A stretch of DNA of 64,000 nucleotides from Nitrospira sp. GTDB taxonomy: Bacteria > Nitrospirota > Nitrospiria > Nitrospirales > Nitrospiraceae. Shown piece after piece: positions 1 through 8,436 of this stretch. The stretch spans positions 1,932,416 to 1,996,415 of the forward strand of contig CP092081.1 of the NCBI GenBank assembly GCA_022226935.1, written 5' to 3'. Positions within the stretch are counted from its first letter, which is position 1. Each line of letters begins with the position of its first letter. Under the pieces are notes generated by a model. That model was not told where the DNA came from. It saw only the letters and a list, made by a program, of their open reading frames with translations, and ran no database searches. Both the position numbers and the translations under genes were made by a program.

Positions 1-124
1 TGTTTTCGGACTGATTCTGCAGACCACGCGCAGATTTCCGGCTCCACCTCTGTACGTACGAGTTTATAGATCGCAGACCGCACAAGTCAGTTCACTTTCA
101 TTCGTTGTTCAAAGGGAGGAACGC

Positions 125-412
125 ATGGCCAAGTCGATGACCAAATCGCAGATTGCTGACCATCTTGCTGGAAAGGCGGGAATTACGAAGAAAACGGCCG
201 TCCAATTTCTGGACGATTTTGCCGCCCTTGCCTATCGCGAAGCGAAGAACGCCTTCGTGGTTCCCGGCATCGGGAAGCTGGTACTTGCCAATCGGAAGGC
301 GCGCATGGGCCGGAATCCGCAGACCGGTGAGCCCATCAAGATTCCCGCCAAGCGCGTGGTGAAGTTCCGGGTCGCGAAGATGGCCAAAGATTCGATCCTC
401 GGAAAGAAGTAA
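125..412 (+). CDS. HU-family DNA-binding protein
   Basis: This 95-residue basic protein has the HU/IHF fold. Its N-terminal helices begin MAKSMTKSQIADHLAGKAG, and the DNA-contacting beta-arm region reads RMGRNPQTGEPIKIPAKRVV, with the family RNPxTG motif and the tip proline. Such proteins bend and compact DNA in the nucleoid. The length matches the family (about 90-95 residues). A strong Shine-Dalgarno (AAAGGGAGG) precedes the ATG. The gene stands alone and is followed by a hairpin terminator. HU cannot be told from IHF-like subtypes by eye, but homodimeric HU is the default. Confidence 0.93.
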   Translation: MAKSMTKSQIADHLAGKAGITKKTAVQFLDDFAALAYREAKNAFVVPGIGKLVLANRKARMGRNPQTGEPIKIPAKRVVKFRVAKMAKDSILGKK

Positions 413-435
413 TAGACCTCGTTCCTCTTCGATCC

Positions 436-467
436 AGGGCCGGTGCTTTCTGTAAGGCACCGGCCCT
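436..467 (+). terminator. Hairpin terminator after the HU gene
   Basis: An 11-bp perfect GC-rich stem (AGGGCCGGTGC at 436-446 with GCACCGGCCCT at 457-467) encloses a 10-nt loop. Only a short, interrupted T run follows, so it is a moderate rho-independent terminator. It could serve both HU and the convergent MoaD-like gene. Confidence 0.65.
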
Positions 468-519
468 TGCATTGTCAGCAATCGAGTCCGGCCCGGCGTC
501 CAGTGGCGGCACGCTGGTC

Positions 520-792
520 TTAAAATGACGGAGCCAAGCCGCTTCCCCCGGCGCCGTCATGTCCCACGAAACGCACCGCATCTCCATCCTGCACCATCGA
601 ATCTTCACTGGCGATGCGTTTGTTGATGGTCACGAGTACCTTTTTCTCCCGCAGGAGTTGCAGCATGTGGCGAAGGCCGCGGCCCTGCCGTTGAATCACC
701 TGCCGCACCGTGACGGGAGTGGGCAGTTCGCAGGCCAGGTCCCGTTCTCCATCTGTCGTTTGCAGTTGTCCCATCAGCGTAATCGTAATCAT
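520..792 (-). CDS. MoaD/ThiS-like ubiquitin-fold protein with residues after the Gly-Gly
   Basis: The 90-residue protein has the beta-grasp pattern of MoaD/ThiS sulfur carriers, which accept sulfur as a C-terminal Gly-Gly thiocarboxylate. It has an N-terminal strand (MITITLMGQL), a VTVRQVIQ helix, VLVTINKR, and DSMVQDGDAVRFVGHDGAGG. In typical members the GG is terminal. Here GG is followed by SGLAPSF and then the stop codon at 520-522. Either the protein is processed first, as known for some MoaD-like carriers cut by JAMM proteases, or it is not a carrier. No E1-like or protease gene lies beside it. It converges on the HU gene. Confidence 0.7.
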   Translation of the reverse strand: MITITLMGQLQTTDGERDLACELPTPVTVRQVIQRQGRGLRHMLQLLREKKVLVTINKRIASEDSMVQDGDAVRFVGHDGAGGSGLAPSF

Positions 793-894
793 GCGAAGCC
801 TATCCTCTTGATGATCTGCAGCCGGTTCTCATTGCGCGGCTGTGGCGGGGATGCAAATTGACTCCCTCTGGCGGCCGCGACTAATATTACCATT

Positions 895-1296
895 ATGCAA
901 TCCCTCAATATCCAGCGTCCGGGAATGCCCGATCTTCAATTTGTGCTGGTGGTGTCGGCCTTGTGCACGTCAGGTCTTGAAACGCTGAATGTTCCTGAAG
1001 ACCTCCGGCGCAAGGTGTTCGATGCCTGTTGGGCGTTGGTGAGCACGGATCCTCCGCCCACCAACCAGCGGGAACGGGTGCTGGATTTGCGGTCCGGCAC
1101 AGAGCTCACGCTGGATGCCCTCGTTGCGACGATTCGACAGCTCTTTATGGAGGCGGGCATTTCGACATTGACTTGGGATCATCCGCCCAGTAATCCCACT
1201 CGCCCCAGCAGTCCTGCCGCAGAACCGTTGATCGATCGATTGCAAAAACTCTATCCGGATCCTCCACCGACTTCGGATCCTTCCACCCGCAACTAG
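895..1296 (+). CDS. Hypothetical protein, 133 residues
   Basis: I do not recognise this protein. The first 90 residues look globular and partly helical (LRRKVFDACWALV, LTLDALVATIRQLFMEAG). The last 40 are proline- and serine-rich (PPSNPTRPSSPAAEP). There is no signal peptide, membrane segment or conserved metal motif. It lies upstream of the RfbC-type epimerase on the same strand, about 115 nt away. Codon use looks like its neighbours, which supports a real gene. Function unknown. Confidence 0.55.
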   Translation: MQSLNIQRPGMPDLQFVLVVSALCTSGLETLNVPEDLRRKVFDACWALVSTDPPPTNQRERVLDLRSGTELTLDALVATIRQLFMEAGISTLTWDHPPSNPTRPSSPAAEPLIDRLQKLYPDPPPTSDPSTRN

Positions 1297-1411
1297 TCGC
1301 GCAGCTTCTTTCTGTGCGGCTCTTGGCGTGCGCAAGACGCGATCAGCTGTTCCTCATGAGTAGAAAAGGGTATGATGTGCCTGTCGACCGTCATTTCATT
1401 CAAGAGGGGTC

Positions 1412-1969
1412 ATGCAGATTACACCGACGCCGCTCAGCGGCCTGTTTCAGATCGAGCCGGATGTCTTCGGGGATGCGCGTGGAAAGTTTGTGGAAATCTT
1501 TCGTGAGTCGCGGTACGGCGCGGCAGGAATCACCAAGCCCTTCGTGCAGGATAACTTTTCCTGGTCCGTCCGCGGCACGTTGAGAGGCCTGCACTACCAA
1601 TTGGCCCGACCTCAGGGGAAATTGGTCATGGTCGTGAAAGGGACGGTGTATGACGTGGCAGTCGACATTCGGCAAGGCTCACCGACGTTCGGACAATCGT
1701 ATGGGGTAGAATTGTCCGAGACGAACATGCGACAGCTCTACATCCCGCCGGGCTTTGCGCATGGGTTTTGCGTGCTCAGCGAGGAAGCCGGCTTTCTGTA
1801 TAAATGCACGGATGTGTACTCCCCCCCGGATGAACGGGGGATCATCTGGAACGACCCGAAATTGGCGATTGCTTGGCCCATCACGGCGCCACTCCTTTCG
1901 GCAAAAGACCAAGCCTATAAATGCCTCGCCGACATGACGGCGGAGTTGCCCCGTTATCAGGCGCCATAG
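1412..1969 (+). CDS. rfbC: dTDP-4-dehydrorhamnose 3,5-epimerase
   Basis: This 185-residue RmlC-type cupin epimerises C3 and C5 of dTDP-4-keto-6-deoxyglucose on the way to dTDP-L-rhamnose, a surface polysaccharide precursor. Family marks are FVQDNFSWS, RGTLRGLHYQ with the catalytic His, the YDVAVDIRQGSPTFG stretch, YIPPGFAHGF and the Tyr of YKCTDVYSP. Length is normal (about 180). An AGAGGGG Shine-Dalgarno precedes the ATG. The other rml genes (rfbA, rfbB, rfbD) are not adjacent, so this copy is separated from a rhamnose operon. Related epimerases act on other dTDP sugars, so exact product chirality is unproven. Confidence 0.92.
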   Translation: MQITPTPLSGLFQIEPDVFGDARGKFVEIFRESRYGAAGITKPFVQDNFSWSVRGTLRGLHYQLARPQGKLVMVVKGTVYDVAVDIRQGSPTFGQSYGVELSETNMRQLYIPPGFAHGFCVLSEEAGFLYKCTDVYSPPDERGIIWNDPKLAIAWPITAPLLSAKDQAYKCLADMTAELPRYQAP

Positions 1970-2166
1970 CTGAGAACGAGTGGTATCCCCTTGACCCAGT
2001 GCGACCTGACTCTTCGTCTGAAGAGCCTGCCTTCGCTCCACACGTCTTCTTCCTCCACCATGTCGCTTCAGCGCTTGCTGAAATGAAGTCCTTGAAAAGG
2101 GCTCGTCTTGCTGTGCGACTGACCTCCGTGCTATGTAGGAATCATTCCTGTCTAGCAATCAATGGC

Positions 2167-2619
2167 ATGAAATTGGACCCGCAGGACATTGAAGCCCGTT
2201 TTCGCCGGCACGCTGTGCGTGTCACCCGCCAACGTGCAGCTATTTACGCGGCATTGGTTGAGACCACCAGTCATCCAAGCGCCGATGATCTGTATCGGCT
2301 GGTCAAGCGTCAGCAGCCGATGATGTCGCGCAATACCGTGTACTACACGCTGGGCGTCTTGCGGAACGCGGGGTTGATTCGGGAAGTCAACGTGGGCCAT
2401 GACATGGCGCGGTATGACGGGAATGTGAGTCTGCATCACCATCTCATCTGCCTGGGATGCGGCCAGATTCTGGATGTGCTGGACGAGGATTTGAATCGGT
2501 TACAGCTTTCGAATGGGCAGGCGAGAGGATTTGATGTCCTGAGACATCGTGTCGAGTTTCATGGATATTGTGTGAGTTGTCAGCAGGCGGAGCGCAACGT
2601 GTCCCCACGTCGCAAGTAG
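2167..2619 (+). CDS. Fur-family regulator, PerR-like
   Basis: This 150-residue ferric-uptake-type repressor has an N-terminal winged helix (VTRQRAAIYAALVETTSHPSADDLYRLV, SRNTVYYTLGVLRNAGLI) and a C-terminal metal and dimer domain with HHHLICLGCGQILDV and HGYCVSCQQ, the two CxxC pairs of the structural zinc site. I chose the ATG at 2167 because the domain begins there; the open frame extends upstream to 1921 without family similarity. It sits 28 nt before rubrerythrin, which favours peroxide sensing (PerR) over iron uptake control. That assignment is inferred from context. I saw no clear operator. Confidence 0.88.
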   Translation: MKLDPQDIEARFRRHAVRVTRQRAAIYAALVETTSHPSADDLYRLVKRQQPMMSRNTVYYTLGVLRNAGLIREVNVGHDMARYDGNVSLHHHLICLGCGQILDVLDEDLNRLQLSNGQARGFDVLRHRVEFHGYCVSCQQAERNVSPRRK

Positions 2620-2647
2620 GCCGCGTCATGTATCGAAGGAGGAACGT

Positions 2648-3073
2648 ATGGGAAACAGTTTGAAGGGCACCAAGAGTCATGAGAACCTCAAGCACGCCTT
2701 TGCCGGCGAGTCGCAAGCCAATCGCCGGTACCTGTATTTTGCGCGCCGAGCCGATATTGAAGGGTATCCCGATGTCGGCGGGCTGTTCCGCGACACGTCC
2801 GAAGCAGAGACCGGCCATGCCTTCGGGCATCTGGATTTTCTCAAAGAAGTCGGCGATCCCGCCACCGGCGTGCCGATTGGGAACACCGAAGCGAATTTGA
2901 AGTCCGCGATCGAAGGTGAAACCTACGAATACACTCAAATGTATCCGGGAATGGCCAAGACGGCGCGTGACGAAGGTTTCTCGGAATTGGCGGAATGGTT
3001 CGAGACGTTGGCCAAGGCCGAGCGGTCCCATGCCAATCGGTTTACCAAGGGCCTCGACAGCCTGAAGCAGTAA
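2648..3073 (+). CDS. Rubrerythrin, di-iron domain only
   Basis: This 141-residue ferritin-like protein reduces hydrogen peroxide at a di-iron centre in the cytoplasm. The helical bundle carries the ligand motifs [33 protein letters not shown] and [10 protein letters not shown]. The C-terminal rubredoxin domain of classical rubrerythrin (about 190 residues) is absent, so it needs an external electron donor. A strong AAGGAGG Shine-Dalgarno precedes the ATG. It follows the Fur/PerR-type gene and precedes an Fe-S protein and DUF3501. This repeated bacterial gene neighbourhood fits oxidative-stress defence, with the Fe-S protein a possible electron partner (inference). Confidence 0.92.
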   Translation: MGNSLKGTKSHENLKHAFAGESQANRRYLYFARRADIEGYPDVGGLFRDTSEAETGHAFGHLDFLKEVGDPATGVPIGNTEANLKSAIEGETYEYTQMYPGMAKTARDEGFSELAEWFETLAKAERSHANRFTKGLDSLKQ

Positions 3074-3180
3074 CGCCCTGCCGTGGCAGGTCTTGAGCGC
3101 ATTATGATCGGGTGGGGCGGAGCGTTCCGCCTCACCCGGATGTTCGATCGCTGTCGACCGGCGTCATAAAGGTCCCTTCT

Positions 3181-4476
3181 GTGAAAGAACTTCGTCTTCT
3201 CCAGCCGATCGATCCGGCCGCCCTCGAACAAGAAACGCTGCGAATCTACGATGTCTGCGACGGGTGCCGCCGCTGCTTTAATCTCTGTCCCTCCTTCAAT
3301 ACGCTTCTGGATCGAATCGATGAGTACGAGAGTGATGTGACGAAGTTTACGCCGGCCGATCATCATCGAGTTGTCGACGAATGTTACTATTGTAAGCTCT
3401 GCTATAACCATTGCCCCTATACCCCACCGCATCAATACGCCATCGATTTTCCGCTTCTGATGGCCGTATGGAAAAAGCGATTGGCTGCGGAGCGCGGGAT
3501 TCGATGGCGTGATTGGCTACTGACCAGAACCGACCTTTTGGGACGACTCAACAGTGCCCTTGCACCGCTCGTGAACTGGGGATTGAGTCAGAGGTGGTTG
3601 AGAAGCCTCATGCAAACGGTGATGGGCGTCCATCAAGAGCGGGAGGTTCTGCACTATCAACAGGAGACATTCACACGTTGGTGGGGCAGGCGGTCGTCGA
3701 AGAACCAGTCGGCTCCAGGCAAAAAAGTCGCGTTGTTTGCCAGCTGCCTCGTGAACTATCAGGCGACTGATGTCGGTAAGGCGACGGTGCAAGTGCTGGA
3801 AAAAAACGGCGTTCAGGTAGTGTTGCCGGACCAGTCTTGTTGCGGCATGCCGTCCTTTGACATCGGTGATACGGCGGCGATGGTAAAGGCGGCTGAACAC
3901 ACGATCGCGTCGCTGAAACCGTGGGTGGATCAAGGCTACGATGTCGTGATTCCCACTCCCAGCTGCAGTCTCATGGTGAAGCGGGAGTATGCGAATCTCG
4001 TGTCGGGGGAAGATGCGACTCGGGTTGCCGGACGGACGTACGATGTGTGCGAATACTTCATGAAGCTCAAGCGAGAAGGCTGCCTCGCGACGGATTTCAC
4101 CCAGAAGCCCGGACGGGTGGCCTATCAAGTGCCCTGTCACTTACGAGACCAAAACATCGGGTTCAAGTCCAAGGAACTGATGGAATGTGCCGGCGCACAG
4201 GTCGAAGTCATTGAGAAATGCTCAGGCCATGACGGTTCCTGGTCGGCCAAAACAGAATTCTTTCCGCTCTCGATGAAGATTGCGCAGAAAGCCGTACGCC
4301 TGGTCGAACAGGTCCCCGCTGATCTGGTGGCATCCGATTGTCCGCTGGCAGGCCTTCAGCTGGATCAAGCCGGGGCTCGAGCCCATGTCGGTGGGAAGGC
4401 AGCGCAGCATCCCATTCAGATTGTGCGCGACGCCTACGGGTTGCCCCGAGATCCGCAGGCCTCGTGGCACATCTAG
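3181..4476 (+). CDS. GlpC/HdrD-like Fe-S protein with two CCG domains
   Basis: The 431-residue protein resembles GlpC and heterodisulfide-reductase subunit D. Two ferredoxin-type 4Fe-4S motifs lie near the N-terminus ([24 protein letters not shown]). Two cysteine-rich CCG-type modules follow: ASCLVNYQ...[12 protein letters not shown] and [10 protein letters not shown]...KCSGHDG. I place the start at GTG 3181, with AAAGG upstream; an in-frame GTG at 3112 lacks a ribosome site. Such proteins move electrons between a membrane or flavin partner and a thiol or disulfide substrate. Beside rubrerythrin and DUF3501 it may supply electrons to peroxide reduction, but the true partner is unknown. Confidence 0.85.
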   Translation: MKELRLLQPIDPAALEQETLRIYDVCDGCRRCFNLCPSFNTLLDRIDEYESDVTKFTPADHHRVVDECYYCKLCYNHCPYTPPHQYAIDFPLLMAVWKKRLAAERGIRWRDWLLTRTDLLGRLNSALAPLVNWGLSQRWLRSLMQTVMGVHQEREVLHYQQETFTRWWGRRSSKNQSAPGKKVALFASCLVNYQATDVGKATVQVLEKNGVQVVLPDQSCCGMPSFDIGDTAAMVKAAEHTIASLKPWVDQGYDVVIPTPSCSLMVKREYANLVSGEDATRVAGRTYDVCEYFMKLKREGCLATDFTQKPGRVAYQVPCHLRDQNIGFKSKELMECAGAQVEVIEKCSGHDGSWSAKTEFFPLSMKIAQKAVRLVEQVPADLVASDCPLAGLQLDQAGARAHVGGKAAQHPIQIVRDAYGLPRDPQASWHI

Positions 4477-4491
4477 TGTAGCCGGACAATC

Positions 4492-5076
4492 ATGAACCAA
4501 CTGACACAAGCGGATTTGCTTCCATCGGACGAGTATGAACGGCAACGCGAGGCGTACCGGCAGACCATCATCAATCTCAAACGCCGCCGGAGGATTAGTA
4601 TCGGTGAGAAGATCACCATGGTCTTCGAGAATCGCGAGACGCTCCGGTTCCAGATCCAGGAAATGATCCGCGTGGAGCGAATCGTCGATCCGAAGAAAGT
4701 GCAGGACGAACTCGACGTATACAATGCCCTGCTGCCGGCTTCCGGTGAATTGAGCGCGACCCTGCTGATCGAGCTCACTGAGGCCGAGACGATGAAACAG
4801 TGGCTTGATCTATTTATGGGTTTGGATCATGGTCAGAAGCTCGGCCTGCGAGCGGGAGGAGAGATCGTGTACGGGGCGTTCGAAGGCGGGCACAGCCATG
4901 ACACGAAAATCAGCGCGGTACATTTCGTGCGCTTTCGTCCGACTCTTTCCATGGTGACGGCTCTCGCGGATCCGGCTGTGCGTGTGGCGCTTTCTGTTCG
5001 CCATGCCGGATATGAGGCGGACACCGAGGTGCCCTGGGCGATGCGACAGGAGTGGTTGTCTGACCTGCAGGCATAA
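4492..5076 (+). CDS. DUF3501 family protein
   Basis: This 194-residue protein matches the pattern of DUF3501 (N-terminal YERQREAYRQTIINLKRRRRISIGEKITMVFENRETLRFQ, ending near MRQEWLSDLQA). The family has no established biochemistry. It is characteristically encoded beside rubrerythrin and the GlpC-like Fe-S protein, as here. It starts 15 nt after the Fe-S gene, so the two are probably co-translated. No membrane segment, cofactor motif or signal peptide is visible. I infer a role in the same oxidative-stress or thiol-redox module. Confidence 0.8.
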   Translation: MNQLTQADLLPSDEYERQREAYRQTIINLKRRRRISIGEKITMVFENRETLRFQIQEMIRVERIVDPKKVQDELDVYNALLPASGELSATLLIELTEAETMKQWLDLFMGLDHGQKLGLRAGGEIVYGAFEGGHSHDTKISAVHFVRFRPTLSMVTALADPAVRVALSVRHAGYEADTEVPWAMRQEWLSDLQA

Positions 5077-5117
5077 GTGTCGAGCGTTTAGTTGTGAGTT
5101 TTAAGGTGGAATTCAAC

Positions 5118-5123
5118 TATAAT
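5118..5123 (+). promoter_or_regulatory. Possible -10 element for the PTPS-like gene
   Basis: A perfect TATAAT lies about 47 nt before the ATG at 5170. The region 17-18 nt upstream gives only a weak -35 (TGAGTT). The transcript would start near 5130. Confidence 0.45.
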
Positions 5124-5169
5124 CAGCTGCACTCAGCCCGTAACATTCACAACTTCTAACTGTGTACGT

Positions 5170-5922
5170 ATGGCTTCCGTTCTTCTGAATAAGCGCATCG
5201 AGTTTTGCGCCTCCCATCGCTATCATAAGCCGGAGTGGGATGCCGAAAAGAACCGTGCCACCTTCGGCGCGTGCAATAACGATCCTGGGCACGGGCATAA
5301 CTATATGCTGGAAGTGACCGTCGCGGGGGAGGTCGATCAGCGAACCGGCATGGTCGTGAACCTCTTCGATCTGAAGCGCGTGTTGTTGCAGGTGCTGGAG
5401 GAATTCGACCACAAGCACCTGAATCTCGATCTGCCTTACTTCAATTACCAGATTCCGACTTCCGAAAATCTGGCGCGTGTTCTCTGGGATAAACTCCAAG
5501 CTCAGCACGACATCGGCACGCTTCAGCGGCTGTCTCTCTACGAAGATGAAGACCTCTGTGCCGACCTCACGGCAGAGGCCGGTCTGGATGTCGCATCGGT
5601 CACCCGGCGCTATTCATTTACCGCTGTGCACGAGGGGCATCGAGGCCATACCTGGGACCTCTTTGTGTCCGTGCATGGGCCGATTCATCCTGAGACCGGG
5701 ATGGTGACCGATATCGTCGCTCTTGATCGGCTGTTGAAGGAACGCGTGTTGGTTCCATTCGAGGGGCGAGATCTTCGCATGGTGTTAGCCACTCCGTCCG
5801 TCACGGGAGAATATCTCGCCAAAGCCGTATGGGATCGCATCGTATCGGCGGTTCCTGCCGGTCGCCTTCAACTCGTGAAACTCGTTCAAACCCGCGACCT
5901 CTCCTACGAATACGCCGGCTGA
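5170..5922 (+). CDS. Tandem 6-pyruvoyl-tetrahydropterin-synthase-like protein
   Basis: The 250-residue protein is two PTPS/QueD-type domains in one chain; ordinary members are about 120-140. Domain 1 (about 5-125) keeps the zinc ligands H16, H41 and H43 (CASHRYH, GHGHNY), the catalytic C35 and the DHKHLN motif. Domain 2 (about 148-245) repeats the plan (YSFTAVHEGHRGHTWDL, PETGMVTDIVALDRLLKE) but has Arg where H41 should be and EGRD in place of DHKH, so it is probably inactive. The active half should convert 7,8-dihydroneopterin triphosphate to a pterin such as 6-carboxytetrahydropterin for queuosine, or to another pterin. No que genes are adjacent. Confidence 0.85.
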   Translation: MASVLLNKRIEFCASHRYHKPEWDAEKNRATFGACNNDPGHGHNYMLEVTVAGEVDQRTGMVVNLFDLKRVLLQVLEEFDHKHLNLDLPYFNYQIPTSENLARVLWDKLQAQHDIGTLQRLSLYEDEDLCADLTAEAGLDVASVTRRYSFTAVHEGHRGHTWDLFVSVHGPIHPETGMVTDIVALDRLLKERVLVPFEGRDLRMVLATPSVTGEYLAKAVWDRIVSAVPAGRLQLVKLVQTRDLSYEYAG

Positions 5923-6033
5923 GGCGACCTCGTTCGTCCAGCCACCCTCTCTTCGGCTTCCGTGCTCGCATGCATCGACGTTCAATGCCGCGAGCTCTGG
6001 TGTGGATCTCAAGACACCCATCGAACCGATCTC

Positions 6034-6363
6034 TTAGGGGCGGAGAAGTAGGTAGGCGATGATGGCCACGCCCAGCAAAATCGTTGCGGCAAGCAGCGTC
6101 CTGGCGAGGCTCAATGCGCGCTGTATGCTACTCACGGTGCGACGGAGCTCGACAATAGTGTCCGCTTGCAGCTCAATGGTGTGTTGATGCGCGTCGATCT
6201 GTTGCTGCAGTGCAGAGAGGGTCGGATCGTCCGAGGAGGCTTCTGCTACGGGGGGAACCCCGCGAAACCGTTCGAAGGTTCTGAGCAGCTCCGGCGCCTT
6301 CTCGATGACCACGGGCAAAAGCTTTCTGGCAACTTGGAGCGCTGTGGTCCAGGGGATAGTCAT
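6034..6363 (-). CDS. Hypothetical tail-anchored coiled-coil protein
   Basis: This predicted protein of 109 residues starts MTIPWTTALQVARKLLPVV and has a coiled-coil-like middle (LSALQQQIDAHQHTIELQADTIVELRRTVSSIQRAL). It ends in one membrane helix (LLAATILLGVAIIAYLLL) followed by RP, a tail-anchor layout. I chose the ATG at 6363 because a GACAGG ribosome site precedes it; an upstream in-frame ATG at 6408 has none. Family and function are not recognised. It converges on the PTPS-like gene. Confidence 0.6.
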   Translation of the reverse strand: MTIPWTTALQVARKLLPVVIEKAPELLRTFERFRGVPPVAEASSDDPTLSALQQQIDAHQHTIELQADTIVELRRTVSSIQRALSLARTLLAATILLGVAIIAYLLLRP

Positions 6364-6546
6364 ACCTGTCACGCGTGTCCGAATGAAAGGGAACCGCACT
6401 CTATTCATGACACAGCACGGCTGCTGAAATCTATTACAGCCGTATCACGGTGGCGGCGTATAGGGATCTTCCCAGTGTCGAGTCTCGGATAAAAGGTTTT
6501 ACATTGCCGGAACGGCGATGCATTCGCACATCAAAGGGAGGCGATC

Positions 6547-6987
6547 ATGAAGGTCATTACAGGTGTGGCAGGTAATCCGGCGGAGGGCTATCAAGTGATG
6601 GGAGATATTGTCGGCACTACGATCCGGCAATTCAAACCAGAAGACAGCGCGATGGATGTGGCGATTGAAATGGTGACCAGCCATGTCGGTGGCGCGCCGG
6701 TAGTCGGAGAAGACTATGAATTTCTTGGGTTCATCAATGAAGGAGATGTGATCCGCGCGATCGATAAGGGCATGGATCTGAAACAGGCGAGAGCCGCAGA
6801 CATCATGAATTCGGCATTTGTGGGAGTCAAAGAGGATACGTCGTTGAGTTGTGTCGCGCGCATGTTCGAGATGGGATTTCAAATCCTTCCCGTGGTGCAA
6901 GAGGGCAAGGTGGTTCGATCCATCACCCGTCATGATCTGTTGCGGGCACAATTAGGACTCGGTCCGTCGGTAGACGAAGGAAGCTAA
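6547..6987 (+). CDS. CBS-domain pair protein
   Basis: This 146-residue protein is two tandem CBS motifs: about 25-75 (VGTTIRQFKPEDSAMDVAIEMVTSHVGGAPVVGEDYEFLGFINEGDVIRA) and about 85-140 (AADIMNSAFVGVKEDTSLSCVARMFEMGFQILPVVQEGKVVRSITRHDLL). CBS pairs usually bind adenine nucleotides and regulate a partner. No catalytic domain is attached, so it acts alone or binds another protein. A strong AAGGGAGG ribosome site precedes the ATG, and a strong terminator follows, so it looks monocistronic. The ligand is not predictable from sequence. Confidence 0.88.
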   Translation: MKVITGVAGNPAEGYQVMGDIVGTTIRQFKPEDSAMDVAIEMVTSHVGGAPVVGEDYEFLGFINEGDVIRAIDKGMDLKQARAADIMNSAFVGVKEDTSLSCVARMFEMGFQILPVVQEGKVVRSITRHDLLRAQLGLGPSVDEGS

Positions 6988-7014
6988 GGAAAACGGAGGA
7001 CTGCAAAAAGATTC

Positions 7015-7047
7015 AGCGGCTCGGCAATTCTTGCCGAGCCGCTTTGT
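7015..7047 (+). terminator. Rho-independent terminator after the CBS gene
   Basis: A 13-bp perfect stem (AGCGGCTCGGCAA at 7015-7027 with TTGCCGAGCCGCT at 7031-7043) closes a TTC loop and is followed by TTGTCT. It separates the CBS gene from the ZorA-like gene. Confidence 0.85.
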
Positions 7048-7184
7048 CTCGAGATGGTCTGGCAGAGCAAATTCCCAGCGTTATTGCGTTTTCCTTGAAT
7101 CAGTATCCTGGCCCGAAACTTGATAGCACACATGGCCTGAAGTAACTGGCGATGCGTGTTTCGAGGGGGGGGAGGAGCTGCGCC

Positions 7185-8435
7185 ATGATGTCTCTGTGGG
7201 AATTTTTCAGCCAGGACGTGACTCTCGTGGGTGAGCTGCATAGCCCGATGTTGAGTTGGCTCGGGTCGGGTGGGCTGATCGCGTTGTTCATGTGGCACGC
7301 CGGGCGGCTCTCGGCGGCCATTTCCAGCGTGCAGACGTGTTATATGCGGGTCTGGCCGACTCTGACGGGCCTCGCTGCCAGCCGAAAGAGCCTTCAGAAC
7401 GAGTGGCTGACGGTGCCGAGTTTGAGCGATGTAAAGAAAGTCGCCAATCAACCCGGCGCCCAACCCGAACGCGTTGATTTGGACGATCTCCATACGCTGG
7501 ACAAGGCGATGCGCCGCGAGCCGCGTCTGGAGCAGGCTTGGCTCCATTTTCGCAAGACCTTCGTCGTCGAGCGTACGGCCTGGTTTATCGAACCCAAAGT
7601 GTTCAGCACGCGTACCGCGGCTGAGTTTTTCCCGCGCGACCTGTTGAACAGCCGCCTCAATCTCGCGTTTTATCATCAGTTTCCTTCGCTCATCACGGGC
7701 GGCGGCCTCCTGCTCACGTTTTTAGCGATCCTAATCGGCTTGAGTAAGCTCCATGCGGACGGATCCCATATCGTGGGGATTCAAGGGTTGATCAACGGTC
7801 TGGCTGGAAAGTTTCTGACGTCGATCGTGGGATTGCTCTGTGCCAATCTGTTCGTGTTGCTGGAGAAGTCGGCGATGCATCGATTGGCGACGACCCAACA
7901 GCAATTCGTCACGATGGTCGACGAGTTATTCCCTCGCAAAACCATGGAGCAGATGCTGGAAAACTTCACCCCAGGAGTCGGTCCGACCTCAGCCCAGTCC
8001 CCGGCTGCAGTGGGGGCGGTGCCGGGTGACCTCGGTGATCGTCTGGCGGGAAGCCTGAGTGATCGACTGAGTCCGACGGTCACAGCCTTGCGGGAGGCGG
8101 TGGAGGTACTGACCAGGCGTGAGCAGGGAGGTCGTGTGGGGACTCCGGATCGGTTGGCGGAGGAACTCTCCCGGGTGATGCAACAGACGATGGCGGCACC
8201 GATTCAGGAATTGAATGAGGCTATCCAGACGCTCGCTCGATCGGTGGAAGAACTGAAGCGAGGCCGAAGTATGAAGGCGGATTCGGACGAGTTTGAATTC
8301 GAATCGTTGGATGAGGTGCCGACCGCGGAGGTGACGCAAGACATCCAGCAGGATGTCGAACCCGATGACAGCATGCTCGGACTGCGATGGTTTGCAAACT
8401 GGCGGCAAGGGGCCTCAATGAAGGGGGCTGCCTGA
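7185..8435 (+). CDS. ZorA-like (MotA/ExbB-type) membrane channel subunit
   Basis: The 416-residue protein has membrane helices near residues 23-39, 168-188 and 208-226, a large cytoplasmic segment between the first two, and a long soluble C-terminal tail rich in helix (LSRVMQQTMAAPIQELNEAIQTLARSVEELKRGRS). This is the layout of ZorA, the MotA/TolQ-related stator of Zorya defence systems, though the tail is shorter than in ZorA proper. I start it at 7185, where GGGGGAGGAG precedes ATGATG; an ATG at 7152 lies upstream of that site. The stop is one nucleotide before the OmpA-domain partner. With it, the protein should form an ion-driven inner-membrane motor. The cellular role could be defence or envelope maintenance. 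Confidence 0.75.
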   Translation: MMSLWEFFSQDVTLVGELHSPMLSWLGSGGLIALFMWHAGRLSAAISSVQTCYMRVWPTLTGLAASRKSLQNEWLTVPSLSDVKKVANQPGAQPERVDLDDLHTLDKAMRREPRLEQAWLHFRKTFVVERTAWFIEPKVFSTRTAAEFFPRDLLNSRLNLAFYHQFPSLITGGGLLLTFLAILIGLSKLHADGSHIVGIQGLINGLAGKFLTSIVGLLCANLFVLLEKSAMHRLATTQQQFVTMVDELFPRKTMEQMLENFTPGVGPTSAQSPAAVGAVPGDLGDRLAGSLSDRLSPTVTALREAVEVLTRREQGGRVGTPDRLAEELSRVMQQTMAAPIQELNEAIQTLARSVEELKRGRSMKADSDEFEFESLDEVPTAEVTQDIQQDVEPDDSMLGLRWFANWRQGASMKGAA

Positions 8436-8436
8436 C

